Shown: positions 52,967-61,072 of the stretch, piece after piece | How positions within the stretch are numbered: the stretch's first letter is position 1 | Layout of the letters: every line of letters begins with the position of its first letter | Assembly: GCF_031834595.1 (NCBI RefSeq) | Contig: NZ_CP115541.1 | Location: 310,001 to 374,000, forward strand | From: Stenotrophomonas oahuensis | GTDB taxonomy: Bacteria > Pseudomonadota > Gammaproteobacteria > Xanthomonadales > Xanthomonadaceae | Length of the DNA: 64,000 bases | Direction of reading: 5' to 3' | The notes under the pieces: model-generated | Told to the model about the DNA's origin: nothing | Databases searched by the model: none | What the model saw: the letters and a program-made list of their open reading frames with translations, nothing else | Program-made: the position numbers and the translations under genes

Positions 52967-55413
52967 CACGTCGAGAAGCGATGGCACGGTTGTGCGCCTG
53001 GTTCGAACGGCGCGGATGGAAGCCCCTGCCGTTCCAGCAGGCAGTGTGGCGGCATTACCTGGCCGGTGAGTCGGGACTGCTGCACACACCCACAGGCAGC
53101 GGCAAGACGTTGGCCATGTTCGGTGGGCCGTTGTTGCAGGGTTTGATGGATATCACGAGCAACGGCCGCAAGCCGGTGCCGGTGCTGCGGGTGTTGTGGA
53201 TCACGCCGCTGCGCGCGCTGGCCACCGACACCGCGCGGGCATTGCGTGAGCCGCTGGCCGAGCTTGGGCTTGATTGGCAGGTGGGACTGCGCACCGGCGA
53301 TGCCAGCGCGCGCGACAAGCGCCTGGCGCGGGAAGGACGGGTCGATGTGCTGGTGACCACGCCGGAATCGCTGGCGCTGCTGCTCAGCTACCCGGACACG
53401 GCAAACCACCTGCGTGAGCTGCGCTGCGTGGTGGTGGACGAGTGGCACGAACTGCTGGGCAACAAGCGCGGCGTGCTGCTGCAGTTGAATCTGCAGCGAC
53501 TGCGCGATGCGCTGCCGAACCTGCGGGTGTGGGGGCTGTCGGCCACCTTGGGCAATCTGGAACAGGCCCGCCAGGTGCTGCTGCCCGATAGGCCACATGC
53601 ACCGCTGGTTGGCGGTGCCCGCCCGCGCCCGGTGACCGTGGAAACGCTGCTCCCGCCACAGGGGGAACGGTTTCCGTGGGCCGGTCACCTGGGCCTGGGC
53701 CAGCTGCAACGTGTGCAGCAGCGCCTGTTCGACGCGGGCACCAGCCTGTTGTTCACCAACACGCGCGCGCAGGCCGAGCTGTGGCATCAGGCGCTGGCGG
53801 CGGTGTGGCCCGAATCGCCGGAGACCCTCGCCCTGCACCACGGCTCTCTGGATCCGGCGGTGCGGCGTACGGTGGAACAGGGCCTGCGCGACGGGACGCT
53901 GCGCTGCGTGGTCGCCACCTCCAGCCTGGACCTGGGCGTTGACTTTCCCGCCGTGGACCAGGTGCTGCAGGTGGGCAGCCCCAAAGGCATCGCCCGTCTC
54001 GTGCAGCGCGCTGGCCGCGCGCGCCATCGTCCCGGCGAATCCGGTCACATCGTCTGTGTGCCGTCACATGCGCTCGAAGTAGCGGAGTACGCCGCTGCGC
54101 GTCGCGCGCTGGCTGACGGCGTGATCGAGTCCCGACGCCCACTGCAGTTGTCGCTGGACGTGCTCGCCCAGCATTGCGTGAGCTGCGCACTGGGAGGTGG
54201 TTTTCAGGCCGACGCCTTGTTTGCGCAGGTACGGCGTACCCATGCGTTTGCGGCGCTTGACGACGCCCATTGGAACGGCGTGCTGGACTTCATCGTGCAG
54301 GGCGGGCAGGCGCTGGCGCAGTATCCGGATTTCCACAAGGTGGTCCGCGACGAAGACGGGGTCTATCGCGTCCACGATCGACGCGTGGCGCTCCGTCATC
54401 GGCTGTCCATCGGCACCATCACCAGCGATGGCAGCGTGCAGGTACAGTTCCTGCGCGGCGGACGACTGGGTTCGGTGGAAGAGCAGTTCATCAGCCGGCT
54501 GCGCCCCGGCGACCACTTCCAGTTCGGCGGCCGTCTTCTGGAGCTGGTGCGACTGGAGCAGCTGACCGCATACGTGCGTCTGGCGCGTAGCGGCAACGGC
54601 ATTGTGCCGCGCTGGCAGGGCGGCCGCCTGCCGATGTCCTCCGCATTGGGCCAGGAGATGGAAGCGGTGCTGGCGGCGGCACCCACTACTGCAGAGATGC
54701 GCTGGCTTGCACCGCTGCTGCAGTTGCAGGCACGGCTATCGGCCCTGCCGGGTCCTGACCGCCTGCTGGTGGAAGTGGTGCGGCGGCGCGAGGGGCAGTT
54801 CGTGTTTGTGTATCCCTTTGCAGGTCGGCAGGTCAATGAAGGCATGGCCGCGCTGATGGCACTGCGCTTGACCCGCGAGCAGGCCAACACCTTCGGCTTC
54901 GCTGCCACCGACCACGGTTTTGTGCTCGCCCCGGCGGTACCGGTGACCGTGGACGCGCCGCTGCTGGACCGTCTGCTGGAAGCAGACGGGCTGCTGGAGA
55001 ACCTGCATACCAGTGTCAATCTGGGCGAACTGGCGCGCCGCCAGTTCCGCGACATCGCGCGGGTGTCCGGCCTGCTGATTCCCGCACTGCCGGGGCGCAC
55101 GCCGCGCAGCCTGCGCCAGCTGCAGGCCTCGGCCGGGCTGTTGTACGACGTGCTGCGCGAGCACGACCCGGGTCACATTCTGCTGGGACTGGCGGAACGC
55201 GAGGTGCTGGTGACCCAGCTGGATATCGCCTCGCTGGCACATGCGCTGCGGCGCTGCCAGGAGCGTACGCTGGACCTGCAGCAGCCGGCTACGCTGGGGC
55301 CGCTGTCGTTCCCGTTGTGGGCCGAGCGCCTGCGCGGGCAGGTCAGCAACGAAGACTGGAAGACGCGCGTACGGCGCGCGGCAGCGCAACTGGAGACACG
55401 TCATGGGCACTAA
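52963..55413 (+). CDS. Ligase-associated Lhr-type DEAD/DEAH helicase
   Basis: An 816-residue superfamily 2 helicase. Walker A is TPTGSGKT at residues 42-49, VLWITPLRALATDTARAL near 77-94, VVVDEWHELLGNKRG near 157-171 (DEWH box), LSATLGN near 193-199, and VQRAGRARHRPGE motif VI near 347-359. A long C-terminal region with a winged-helix-like part follows. I chose the GTG at 52963 (GTGA overlap with the ligase); the ATG at 52981 is a close alternative. It probably opens DNA for the exonuclease and ligase. Confidence 0.93.
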   Translation: MTRREAMARLCAWFERRGWKPLPFQQAVWRHYLAGESGLLHTPTGSGKTLAMFGGPLLQGLMDITSNGRKPVPVLRVLWITPLRALATDTARALREPLAELGLDWQVGLRTGDASARDKRLAREGRVDVLVTTPESLALLLSYPDTANHLRELRCVVVDEWHELLGNKRGVLLQLNLQRLRDALPNLRVWGLSATLGNLEQARQVLLPDRPHAPLVGGARPRPVTVETLLPPQGERFPWAGHLGLGQLQRVQQRLFDAGTSLLFTNTRAQAELWHQALAAVWPESPETLALHHGSLDPAVRRTVEQGLRDGTLRCVVATSSLDLGVDFPAVDQVLQVGSPKGIARLVQRAGRARHRPGESGHIVCVPSHALEVAEYAAARRALADGVIESRRPLQLSLDVLAQHCVSCALGGGFQADALFAQVRRTHAFAALDDAHWNGVLDFIVQGGQALAQYPDFHKVVRDEDGVYRVHDRRVALRHRLSIGTITSDGSVQVQFLRGGRLGSVEEQFISRLRPGDHFQFGGRLLELVRLEQLTAYVRLARSGNGIVPRWQGGRLPMSSALGQEMEAVLAAAPTTAEMRWLAPLLQLQARLSALPGPDRLLVEVVRRREGQFVFVYPFAGRQVNEGMAALMALRLTREQANTFGFAATDHGFVLAPAVPVTVDAPLLDRLLEADGLLENLHTSVNLGELARRQFRDIARVSGLLIPALPGRTPRSLRQLQASAGLLYDVLREHDPGHILLGLAEREVLVTQLDIASLAHALRRCQERTLDLQQPATLGPLSFPLWAERLRGQVSNEDWKTRVRRAAAQLETRHGH

Positions 55414-56047
55414 GGTGGAAGTGACACTGGCAGGCGAGTCGATGCAACTGCTCGGCGAACGCGCCCTGTACTGGCCCGCACGCGAGGTGTTGATGATTGC
55501 CGACCTGCATCTGGGCAAGGCGGACGTGTTCCGGCGTGCCGGCATCAGCTTGCCGGTAGGAGGCACGGGGCAGGACATCGCCCGGCTCACGCAACTGGTG
55601 AGCGGACGCGCGGTCGGAACGCTGTACATCCTGGGCGATGTGCTGCATGGGCCCGCACATCGTGCGGCCTGGTACCGGCAGTGGCAGGCGTGGCGGGAGC
55701 AGCACGCGGGACTGCGCATAGGCGCGCTGGCGGGGAACCACGATCGCGTGCTGCCGAAGGCAGACCTCGGCATGGAGCTGCTGGGTGCGCAGGTGTGTGA
55801 CGGCCCGTTCCTGCTGCGGCATGATCCGCAGGCGCATCCATCACTGCACGTGCTATGCGGGCATCTGCACCCGTTGGCGAAATTGCCGGGGATGCAGAGG
55901 CGCTGGCCTGCGTTCTGGCTGCGCGAGCGATTGTCCGTGCTGCCGGCGTTCTCGCAGTTCACCGCGGGCATCGCGCCGGTGCTTCAGGCCGGCGAGCGAT
56001 TGGTGGCCTGCGTGGAGAATGACGCCATCGCGCTGCCAGTTGTGTAG
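55403..56047 (+). CDS. pdeM: Ligase-associated DNA damage response endonuclease PdeM
   Basis: A 214-residue calcineurin-like metallophosphatase. Metal motifs are IADLHLGKADVF near 33-44, YILGDVLHG near 74-82, AGNHDRVLP near 112-120 and CGHLHPLAK near 152-160. It closes the ligase-associated repair operon and overlaps the helicase gene by 11 bases. The TAG stop (56045-56047) coincides with the GTAG that heads the following palindrome. Confidence 0.93.
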   Translation: MGTKVEVTLAGESMQLLGERALYWPAREVLMIADLHLGKADVFRRAGISLPVGGTGQDIARLTQLVSGRAVGTLYILGDVLHGPAHRAAWYRQWQAWREQHAGLRIGALAGNHDRVLPKADLGMELLGAQVCDGPFLLRHDPQAHPSLHVLCGHLHPLAKLPGMQRRWPAFWLRERLSVLPAFSQFTAGIAPVLQAGERLVACVENDAIALPVV

Positions 56048-56111
56048 TGACACGCCATGCGTGTCATCGCAATGTCCGGGTACCCCGATGACACGCATGG
56101 CGTGTCACTAC
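56044..56111. repeat. SMAG-type inverted pair overlapping the pdeM stop
   Basis: The arms at 56044-56069 and 56086-56111 are 26-base reverse complements (GTAGTGACACGCCATGCGTG continuing TCATCG) with a 16-base centre. It separates pdeM from the convergent small gene. Confidence 0.9.
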
Positions 56112-56114
56112 GGG

Positions 56115-56372
56115 TCAGGCGGCTGACGGCATCAACAGAATCTCCGGCGCATCTGGATTCTGCTCCACCGGGCGACTGCGGATGTCGTCCAGCATGGCCT
56201 GGGCCGCGCTGCGGATGCGACGGTGATGTTCGGCCGCCGCATGCGTGATCAGGCTGGTGACATGAAACTCAAATACGTCTTCCATCACGTCGGGCTGATC
56301 TTCGTGCAGCATCTGCAGCAGACCGCGCAGTTTGCGGATTTCACTGTCGAGCACGTCAGCCGGGAACAACAT
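56115..56372 (-). CDS. Small acidic helical protein of unknown function
   Basis: An 85-residue protein, predicted all-helical and acidic (MLFPADVLDSEIRKLRGLLQ, DVMEDVFEFHVTSLITHAAA), without membrane segments or Cys. AAGGAG ends 7 bases before the ATG, which supports coding. A promoter-like TTGACA within a strict palindrome lies upstream. I recognise no family. Confidence 0.75.
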   Translation of the reverse strand: MLFPADVLDSEIRKLRGLLQMLHEDQPDVMEDVFEFHVTSLITHAAAEHHRRIRSAAQAMLDDIRSRPVEQNPDAPEILLMPSAA

Positions 56373-56413
56373 GTCTCACTCCTTGGGGGATGCAGTGACG
56401 CATTTGTCCCATA

Positions 56414-56435
56414 TTGACAGTGAGTTCACTGTCAA
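56414..56435 (-). promoter_or_regulatory. Palindromic operator overlapping a promoter of the small acidic protein gene
   Basis: TTGACAGTGA and TCACTGTCAA are exact reverse complements separated by two bases. On the minus strand the first six bases (TTGACA) form a consensus -35 box, followed after 16 bases by TATGGG as a weak -10 (56408-56413). A symmetric site between -35 and -10 is the classic place of a TetR- or MarR-type repressor operator. No such regulator gene is adjacent. Confidence 0.6.
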
Positions 56436-56500
56436 ACCTCTCCTGTGACTTCTTCACACGCACCATGACGATCACGCATGAAGATATTCCACGCGCGTGT

Positions 56501-57733
56501 TCAGTCGGCCGATCGTGGCGACATCGCATCAATAAATCCGGGCGACAACGCCCACTTGCCCCACCAGCCATGCTGCGTGCCACTCAGCACGCGCAGCATG
56601 TGACCGCGCCCACCCGGCAGACGGCCCATCGGCCCGAACAGCACATCGCGCGCCTGTGCAACGGTGTCGCGATCAGACTGGAAGAGCGGTGTCAGCCAGC
56701 GGCTCCAGAACTGGTAGATCGCCACGTGCGCCTTGCGTCGGGCCTGGTAGGCCAGCAGCGCGGCGTCACGGTCGGTGTGTGCGCGAAGCGCATCACGCAG
56801 CGCAACCGCGTCCAGCAGCGCCATGTTCACCCCCTGCCCCAACTGCGGGCTCATCGCATGCGCGGCGTCGCCGGCCAGTACCAGTCGCTGGTGATGCCAG
56901 CGGTGCATCACCGCGTCGCGGTAGCCGGCGCGCGCCAGCTGGCCGGCATCGGTAAGTGCACACAGGCGCATATGTGCCTGCGGCCACAGCGCGGCGATCT
57001 CCTCCAGCCAGCGCGGCAGGCCGTCCTGCTCCCATTGCGCGAACTGACTGCGCGGAAGGCTCCAGAAGAAACTGAGCCGTGGCGTGTCATCGCCAGGCCG
57101 GGTGCCCACGGGCAGCATGCCGATCATCTTGCGCGCGGCGACATAGCGCTGGCGCAGCTCATCCAGATGTGGCCATTCGTCGCACGGCAGCAGACACCAC
57201 AGCGCGCCCCACGGATACTCGCGGTCCAGTTGCGTGCCCTGTACCGAAGCGCGCAGCGTGGACGCCGCACCATCGGCCGCGATCACCAGATCGTAGGGGC
57301 CGTGCCAGTGCCCCTGGGCGTCGCGCAGACGGCCGCGCTCGGAGTCCACTTCCACAATGGTGGTGCCGGCCTGCAGGTTCTGCGGAAACTCCCATGCCTG
57401 CGCCAGCAGCGAGAACAGCGCGCCGCGCTGCATGCCGATGCCATGCAGGTGTGGATGCAGCCCGGCGTAGCGCATGTCCATCACCGCGCGGCCACAGGGG
57501 GTTTCGCCGTAAAGCCGGCGCACCGCGGCACCGTGCTGCAGCACCTGCGGCAGCAGGTCCATCTGCCACAACACATCCAGGCCGCTGGGCTGCAACAGGA
57601 AGCCCGCCCCGACCGGGCCCGGGGACGGCGCGCGTTCGAAGACGTGAACCTGGTGATGGTCGCGTGAAAGAAGGACCGAAAGCGTCTGGCCTGCGGTGCC
57701 GTAGCCGATGATGGCGATGCTGCGTTGCTGCAT
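56501..57733 (-). CDS. FAD-dependent aromatic-ring-type monooxygenase
   Basis: A 410-residue flavoprotein of the UbiH/PHBH group. The dinucleotide fold IAIIGYGTAGQTLSVLL is at residues 6-22, DLVIAADGAASTLR near 150-163 (DG motif) and the FAD motif RLVLAGDAAHAMSPQLGQGVNMALLDA near 286-312. The start at 57733 (MQQRSIAIIG) fits the Rossmann fold right at the N-terminus. Substrate unknown. It begins only 14 bases downstream of the cold-shock gene terminator and has no room for a separate promoter there. Confidence 0.88.
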   Translation of the reverse strand: MQQRSIAIIGYGTAGQTLSVLLSRDHHQVHVFERAPSPGPVGAGFLLQPSGLDVLWQMDLLPQVLQHGAAVRRLYGETPCGRAVMDMRYAGLHPHLHGIGMQRGALFSLLAQAWEFPQNLQAGTTIVEVDSERGRLRDAQGHWHGPYDLVIAADGAASTLRASVQGTQLDREYPWGALWCLLPCDEWPHLDELRQRYVAARKMIGMLPVGTRPGDDTPRLSFFWSLPRSQFAQWEQDGLPRWLEEIAALWPQAHMRLCALTDAGQLARAGYRDAVMHRWHHQRLVLAGDAAHAMSPQLGQGVNMALLDAVALRDALRAHTDRDAALLAYQARRKAHVAIYQFWSRWLTPLFQSDRDTVAQARDVLFGPMGRLPGGRGHMLRVLSGTQHGWWGKWALSPGFIDAMSPRSAD

Positions 57734-57746
57734 GGGACATCCTGTC

Positions 57747-57771
57747 AAAAAAAACCCCGCCGAAGCGGGGT
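57747..57771 (-). terminator. Intrinsic terminator of the cold-shock gene
   Basis: On the minus strand ACCCCGC-TTCG-GCGGGGT (57771-57754) followed by eight T. It ends 14 bases before the ATG of the FAD monooxygenase. Confidence 0.93.
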
Positions 57772-57793
57772 CCTCAACGCACGGGCGAGTGAA

Positions 57794-58000
57794 TTACTCA
57801 ACCGGCGTGATGTTCGAGGCCTGGGCACCCTTCGGGCCCTGCGACACTTCGTACGAAACGCGCTGGCCTTCCTGCAGGCTGCGGAAGCCCTTCGAATTGA
57901 TGGCGGAGAAGTGCGCGAAAACGTCGGCGCTGCCGTCTTCCGGAGAAATAAAGCCAAATCCCTTGGCGTCGTTGAACCACTTGACGGTACCGTTCGGCAT
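57794..58000 (-). CDS. Cold-shock domain protein
   Basis: A 68-residue single cold-shock domain protein of the CspA family, with RNP1 [11 protein letters not shown] near 13-23 and RNP2 DVFAHFSAI near 26-34. It binds single-stranded RNA/DNA and prevents RNA secondary structure. It has a good promoter directly upstream and its own terminator, so it is probably a strongly expressed single gene. The short leader (about 50 bases) is much shorter than that of E. coli cspA. Confidence 0.96.
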   Translation of the reverse strand: MPNGTVKWFNDAKGFGFISPEDGSADVFAHFSAINSKGFRSLQEGQRVSYEVSQGPKGAQASNITPVE

Positions 58001-58059
58001 GGTAGTGCGAGACCTTCTTCAATGAATGGGTGGTGTACGCTCAACCAGCGCACTCGCGG

Positions 58060-58088
58060 AGTATGCAAAGCTTGTTACGCAATGACAA
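58060..58088 (-). promoter_or_regulatory. Sigma-70-type promoter of the cold-shock gene
   Basis: On the minus strand TTGTCA (58088-58083), a 17-base spacer and CATACT (58065-58060). Transcription should start near 58053, about 50 bases before the ATG. The -35 box lies immediately next to the stop codon of the upstream phosphorylase gene. Confidence 0.7.
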
Positions 58089-58838
58089 TCACCCGCGTGC
58101 CAATTCGCCAACCAATTCCGGCAATCCGGCCGATGCCGCGTCCACATTGGCCAGTACTTCGGCCATCGTGATCTCTTCCCCGGTGCCGCAACCGGCCGCC
58201 CAGTTGGCCACGATCGCCAGGCAGGCGTAGTCCAGCCCCAGCTCGCGGGCCAGGCCCGCTTCGGGCATACCGGTCATGCCGACCAGGTCGCAGCCATCGC
58301 GGCGCATGCGCGCGATCTCCGCATTGGTTTCCAGCCGGGGCCCCTGGGTTGCGCCATAGCAGCCGCCGTCATGCAGGCGTACGCCGGTGACCTTGGCAGC
58401 CGCCAGCACCTTGCTGCGCAGCAGCGGGGTGTAAGGGTGGCCGAAGTCGACATGCAGCACTTCGCTGCCCGGTTCTTCGCTCAGCGTGGAGATACGCCCC
58501 CAGGTGTAATCGATCAACTGATCCGGGCAGGCCAGCACGCGCGGACCGAAGTGCTCGGTGATGCCACCGACCGTATTGAGTGCCAGCACGCGTTTCGCAC
58601 CAATCTGCTGCAACGCAGCAAGATTGGCGCGGTAGTTGATCTTGTGCGGCGGCAGTGAATGCCCTTCGCCGTGGCGGGCCAGAAACGCCACGCGTTGGCC
58701 CAGCAGCGTGCCAACCCGGATCGGACCGGACGGGGTGCCGTAGCGGGTCTCCACGGTGTGGCTGGTGACATCATCAAGCTGGGCCAGCTTGTAGACGCCG
58801 GTGCCGCCAATGACGGCCAGTGAAATGGCTTCCATCAT
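58089..58838 (-). CDS. S-methyl-5'-thioinosine phosphorylase (PNP/MTAP family)
   Basis: A 249-residue purine nucleoside phosphorylase family protein. LAVIGGTGVYKLA is the N-terminal phosphate loop (residues 6-18), FLARHGEGHSLPPHKINYRA near 50-69, LNTVGGITEHFGP near 84-96 and GATQGPRLETNAEI near 159-172, with MTGMPEAGLARELGL near 184-198. Pseudomonas and xanthomonad members prefer methylthioinosine over methylthioadenosine; I follow that by similarity. It overlaps hpt by 4 bases, which fits a purine salvage operon: the hypoxanthine it releases is the substrate of Hpt. Confidence 0.9.
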   Translation of the reverse strand: MMEAISLAVIGGTGVYKLAQLDDVTSHTVETRYGTPSGPIRVGTLLGQRVAFLARHGEGHSLPPHKINYRANLAALQQIGAKRVLALNTVGGITEHFGPRVLACPDQLIDYTWGRISTLSEEPGSEVLHVDFGHPYTPLLRSKVLAAAKVTGVRLHDGGCYGATQGPRLETNAEIARMRRDGCDLVGMTGMPEAGLARELGLDYACLAIVANWAAGCGTGEEITMAEVLANVDAASAGLPELVGELARG

Positions 58839-59389
58839 TCCTTCATCGCGTAGATGGCCGGCACGCAACGCAGTGCCTCGTTCACGTCCATGCCAAACCC
58901 GAACACATAGCGGTCCGGCAGTTCGACACCGGCGTAGTCGGCCTTGACGTCCGGCAGCGCGCGGTCGTGCTTCTTGACCGTCAGCGCGGCGATGCGCACG
59001 TCGGTGGCACCCTGCTCCAGGCACCAGGTGCGCACGCCCTGCAGGGTGAAGCCTTCATCAAGGATGTCGTCGACCAGCAGCACGCGGCGGCCGAACAGCG
59101 AGGTGGCCGGCTTGTGCTTCCAGACCAGCTCGCCGCCGGTGGTTTCGCCGCGATAACGGGTGGCGTGCAGGTAATCGAACTGCACGTCCTGGCCACGCGC
59201 GCCAAGCTCCAGCGCCAGCTGGCCGGCGAACGGCAGCGCACCGTGCATGATCGACAGGAACAGCGGCACCTCGCCCTTGTAGTCGGCCGCAATGGCGTCG
59301 GCGATGGAGCCGATGGCCTTGTCGATGGTGGGGCGGTCAACCAGCAGGTCGGCCTGGGCCAGCGCCTGGGAAATGGTGAGGTTGGGCAT
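58835..59389 (-). CDS. hpt: Hypoxanthine-guanine phosphoribosyltransferase
   Basis: A 184-residue phosphoribosyltransferase. The PRPP motif VLLVDDILDEGFTLQGVR is near residues 97-114; LFLSIMHGALPFAGQLA near 43-59 and KHDRALPDVKADYAGVELPDRYVFGFGMD near the C-terminus (given in part) are family features. It converts hypoxanthine or guanine with PRPP to IMP or GMP. Sits between nagZ (1-base overlap) and the methylthioinosine phosphorylase gene. Confidence 0.96.
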   Translation of the reverse strand: MPNLTISQALAQADLLVDRPTIDKAIGSIADAIAADYKGEVPLFLSIMHGALPFAGQLALELGARGQDVQFDYLHATRYRGETTGGELVWKHKPATSLFGRRVLLVDDILDEGFTLQGVRTWCLEQGATDVRIAALTVKKHDRALPDVKADYAGVELPDRYVFGFGMDVNEALRCVPAIYAMKE

Positions 59390-60396
59390 CAGACGGTTCT
59401 TCCAAGGGATTCAAGCAAACGGGATTGGGTGCTGCCATGGCGGGCATCGGCCAGCAGGCCATCCCAGCCAAGGCCGCCGCGGCCGATCAGGCCGAGCAAT
59501 GCGGCGGTATTGAGCGTACGGCCCTGCACGGCCTGCAGGGCGTCGTCGACCAGTTCGGGATGGCAGACCAGCACGACGTCGCAGCCGGCATCCAGGTGCG
59601 CATGCACGCGGGCAGTAACGCCACCGGCCGAGAACGACGCGGCCATGCCGATGTCGTCGGAAAACACCACGCCACGGAAACCCATCTGCTCGCGCAGGAT
59701 CTGCTGGATCCAGCGCGGTGAGTAGCCGGCCGGTTCGGGGGCCACCTGCGGGTAGACCACGTGCGCCATCATCACCGCGTCGGCCCCGGCGTCGATGCCG
59801 GCAGCAAAGGGGATCAGGTCCAGCGCATGCAGCTCATCCAGCGAACGCGGATCACTGGCGTTGTCGACGTGGGTGTCTTCGAGCACGGTGCCGTGGCCCG
59901 GGAAATGCTTGAGAGTGGCCGCCATGCCGACGCTGTGCATGCCGCGCACGTAGGCGCGGGTAAAGGCGGCAACCACCTGCGGGTCGGCGCTGAAGGCGCG
60001 ATCGCCGATGGCGCGGTTGCCGCGGCCGAGGTCGACCACCGGGGCAAAGCTCAGGTCCACGCCGCTGGCGCGTACTTCGCTGGCCATCAGCCAGGCGTGT
60101 TGCTCGGCCAAGGCCAGCGCGGCCTCCGGGTCCTGCGCGTACAGCGCATCGAATCCCTGAAGGGGCGGCAGCGCCGAATAGCCTTCGCGGAAGCGCTGCA
60201 CGCGGCCCCCTTCCTGGTCCACGCAGATCAACAGCGGACGCGGCGCGGCGGCGCGCAGGGCGGCCGACAGTTCAGCCACCTGCTGGCGCGAGGCGAAGTT
60301 GCGCTTGAACAGAATGACGCCAGCCACGGCGTCGTGCTGCAGCCAATCGCGTTCCTGGGCGGTAAGTTCGGTCCCGGCAACGCCGATCACGAGCAT
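59389..60396 (-). CDS. nagZ: Beta-N-acetylhexosaminidase NagZ
   Basis: A 335-residue glycoside hydrolase family 3 enzyme (E. coli NagZ 341). CVDQEGGRVQRFR near 60-72, GNRAIGDRAFSADP near 116-129, the motif KHFPGHG near 162-168 and FSDDIGMAA near 241-249 (catalytic Asp). It releases GlcNAc from muropeptides in peptidoglycan recycling in the cytoplasm. In many Gram-negatives its product induces ampC beta-lactamase. I chose the ATG at 60396; the open frame further upstream passes through a repeat and is not credible. Confidence 0.96.
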   Translation of the reverse strand: MLVIGVAGTELTAQERDWLQHDAVAGVILFKRNFASRQQVAELSAALRAAAPRPLLICVDQEGGRVQRFREGYSALPPLQGFDALYAQDPEAALALAEQHAWLMASEVRASGVDLSFAPVVDLGRGNRAIGDRAFSADPQVVAAFTRAYVRGMHSVGMAATLKHFPGHGTVLEDTHVDNASDPRSLDELHALDLIPFAAGIDAGADAVMMAHVVYPQVAPEPAGYSPRWIQQILREQMGFRGVVFSDDIGMAASFSAGGVTARVHAHLDAGCDVVLVCHPELVDDALQAVQGRTLNTAALLGLIGRGGLGWDGLLADARHGSTQSRLLESLGRTV

Positions 60397-60485
60397 GGAT
60401 GGTTCTCCGAAACGGGGCACCTTGATGGCGCACTGCGGCATTGTCGCAGAACCCGGGTCATGGCGGAAACGCGGGCGAAACCGGC

Positions 60486-60563
60486 ACCGCCTGGGCCGGC
60501 CAACGGCCGGCGCTACCGCGAGTCCGGCCTTGGTAGCGCCGGCCGTTGGCCGGCCCAGGCGGT
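60486..60563. repeat. SMAG-type inverted pair between the CYTH gene and nagZ
   Basis: The arms at 60486-60517 and 60532-60563 are exact 32-base reverse complements (ACCGCCTGGGCCGGCCAACG continuing GCCGGCGCTACC) with a 14-base centre. Each arm contains a SMAG hairpin GCCGGCC-AAC-GGCCGGC or its complement. The longest perfect arms of the window. Confidence 0.9.
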
Positions 60564-60571
60564 GTCTGAAC

Positions 60572-61072
60572 TCACTTTTCCGTTTCAGACCACTGACTGT
60601 AGGGGCGCGCGGCCAGGGCCAGGTTGTAGTAACGGACCTCGTCGGTGACCTCGGCCCCCACCCATTCAGGCAGGTCGATGGCCTGGTCGGCCTGCTCCAG
60701 CTCGACCTCGGCCACCACCAGTCCGGCGTTGTCGCCCAGGAACTCGTCCACTTCCCACAGCAGGCCGCCATGGCGAACCAGATGGCGGCGCTTGTCGATC
60801 AGCCCGCCCACGCACAGCGCCAGCAGCGCGCGCGCCTCGTCGACCGGAATCGGGTAGTCGAACTCCTGCCGGGTGTGACCGATCTCGCGCGACTTGAGGT
60901 TGAGGAACGCCTGCTCGCCCTGGATGCGGACCCGGACCGATGCCTTCTGTGCCCCACTGTCGAGCGAGGCGGTGTCGTTGAGATAGCCCTGGGCCATGGG
61001 GATCACCTCGTGCGCCTGGTCGCGCCAGGCGTCGGAGGTCACCCGATACTTGCGTTCGATTTCCAGGGGCAT
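60572..61072 (-). CDS. CYTH-domain triphosphatase-like protein
   Basis: A 166-residue CYTH fold protein. The signature EIERK is at residues 4-8, followed by VRVRIQGEQAFLNLKSREIG near 46-65, RQEFDYPIPVDEA near 68-80, and LLWEVDEFLGDNAGLVVAEVEL near 104-125. The alternating charged residues line the tunnel of the fold. Bacterial stand-alone members hydrolyse inorganic triphosphate; adenylate cyclase activity is an alternative but less likely. The start overlaps the rlmD stop by one base (TGATG). Confidence 0.9.
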   Translation of the reverse strand: MPLEIERKYRVTSDAWRDQAHEVIPMAQGYLNDTASLDSGAQKASVRVRIQGEQAFLNLKSREIGHTRQEFDYPIPVDEARALLALCVGGLIDKRRHLVRHGGLLWEVDEFLGDNAGLVVAEVELEQADQAIDLPEWVGAEVTDEVRYYNLALAARPYSQWSETEK

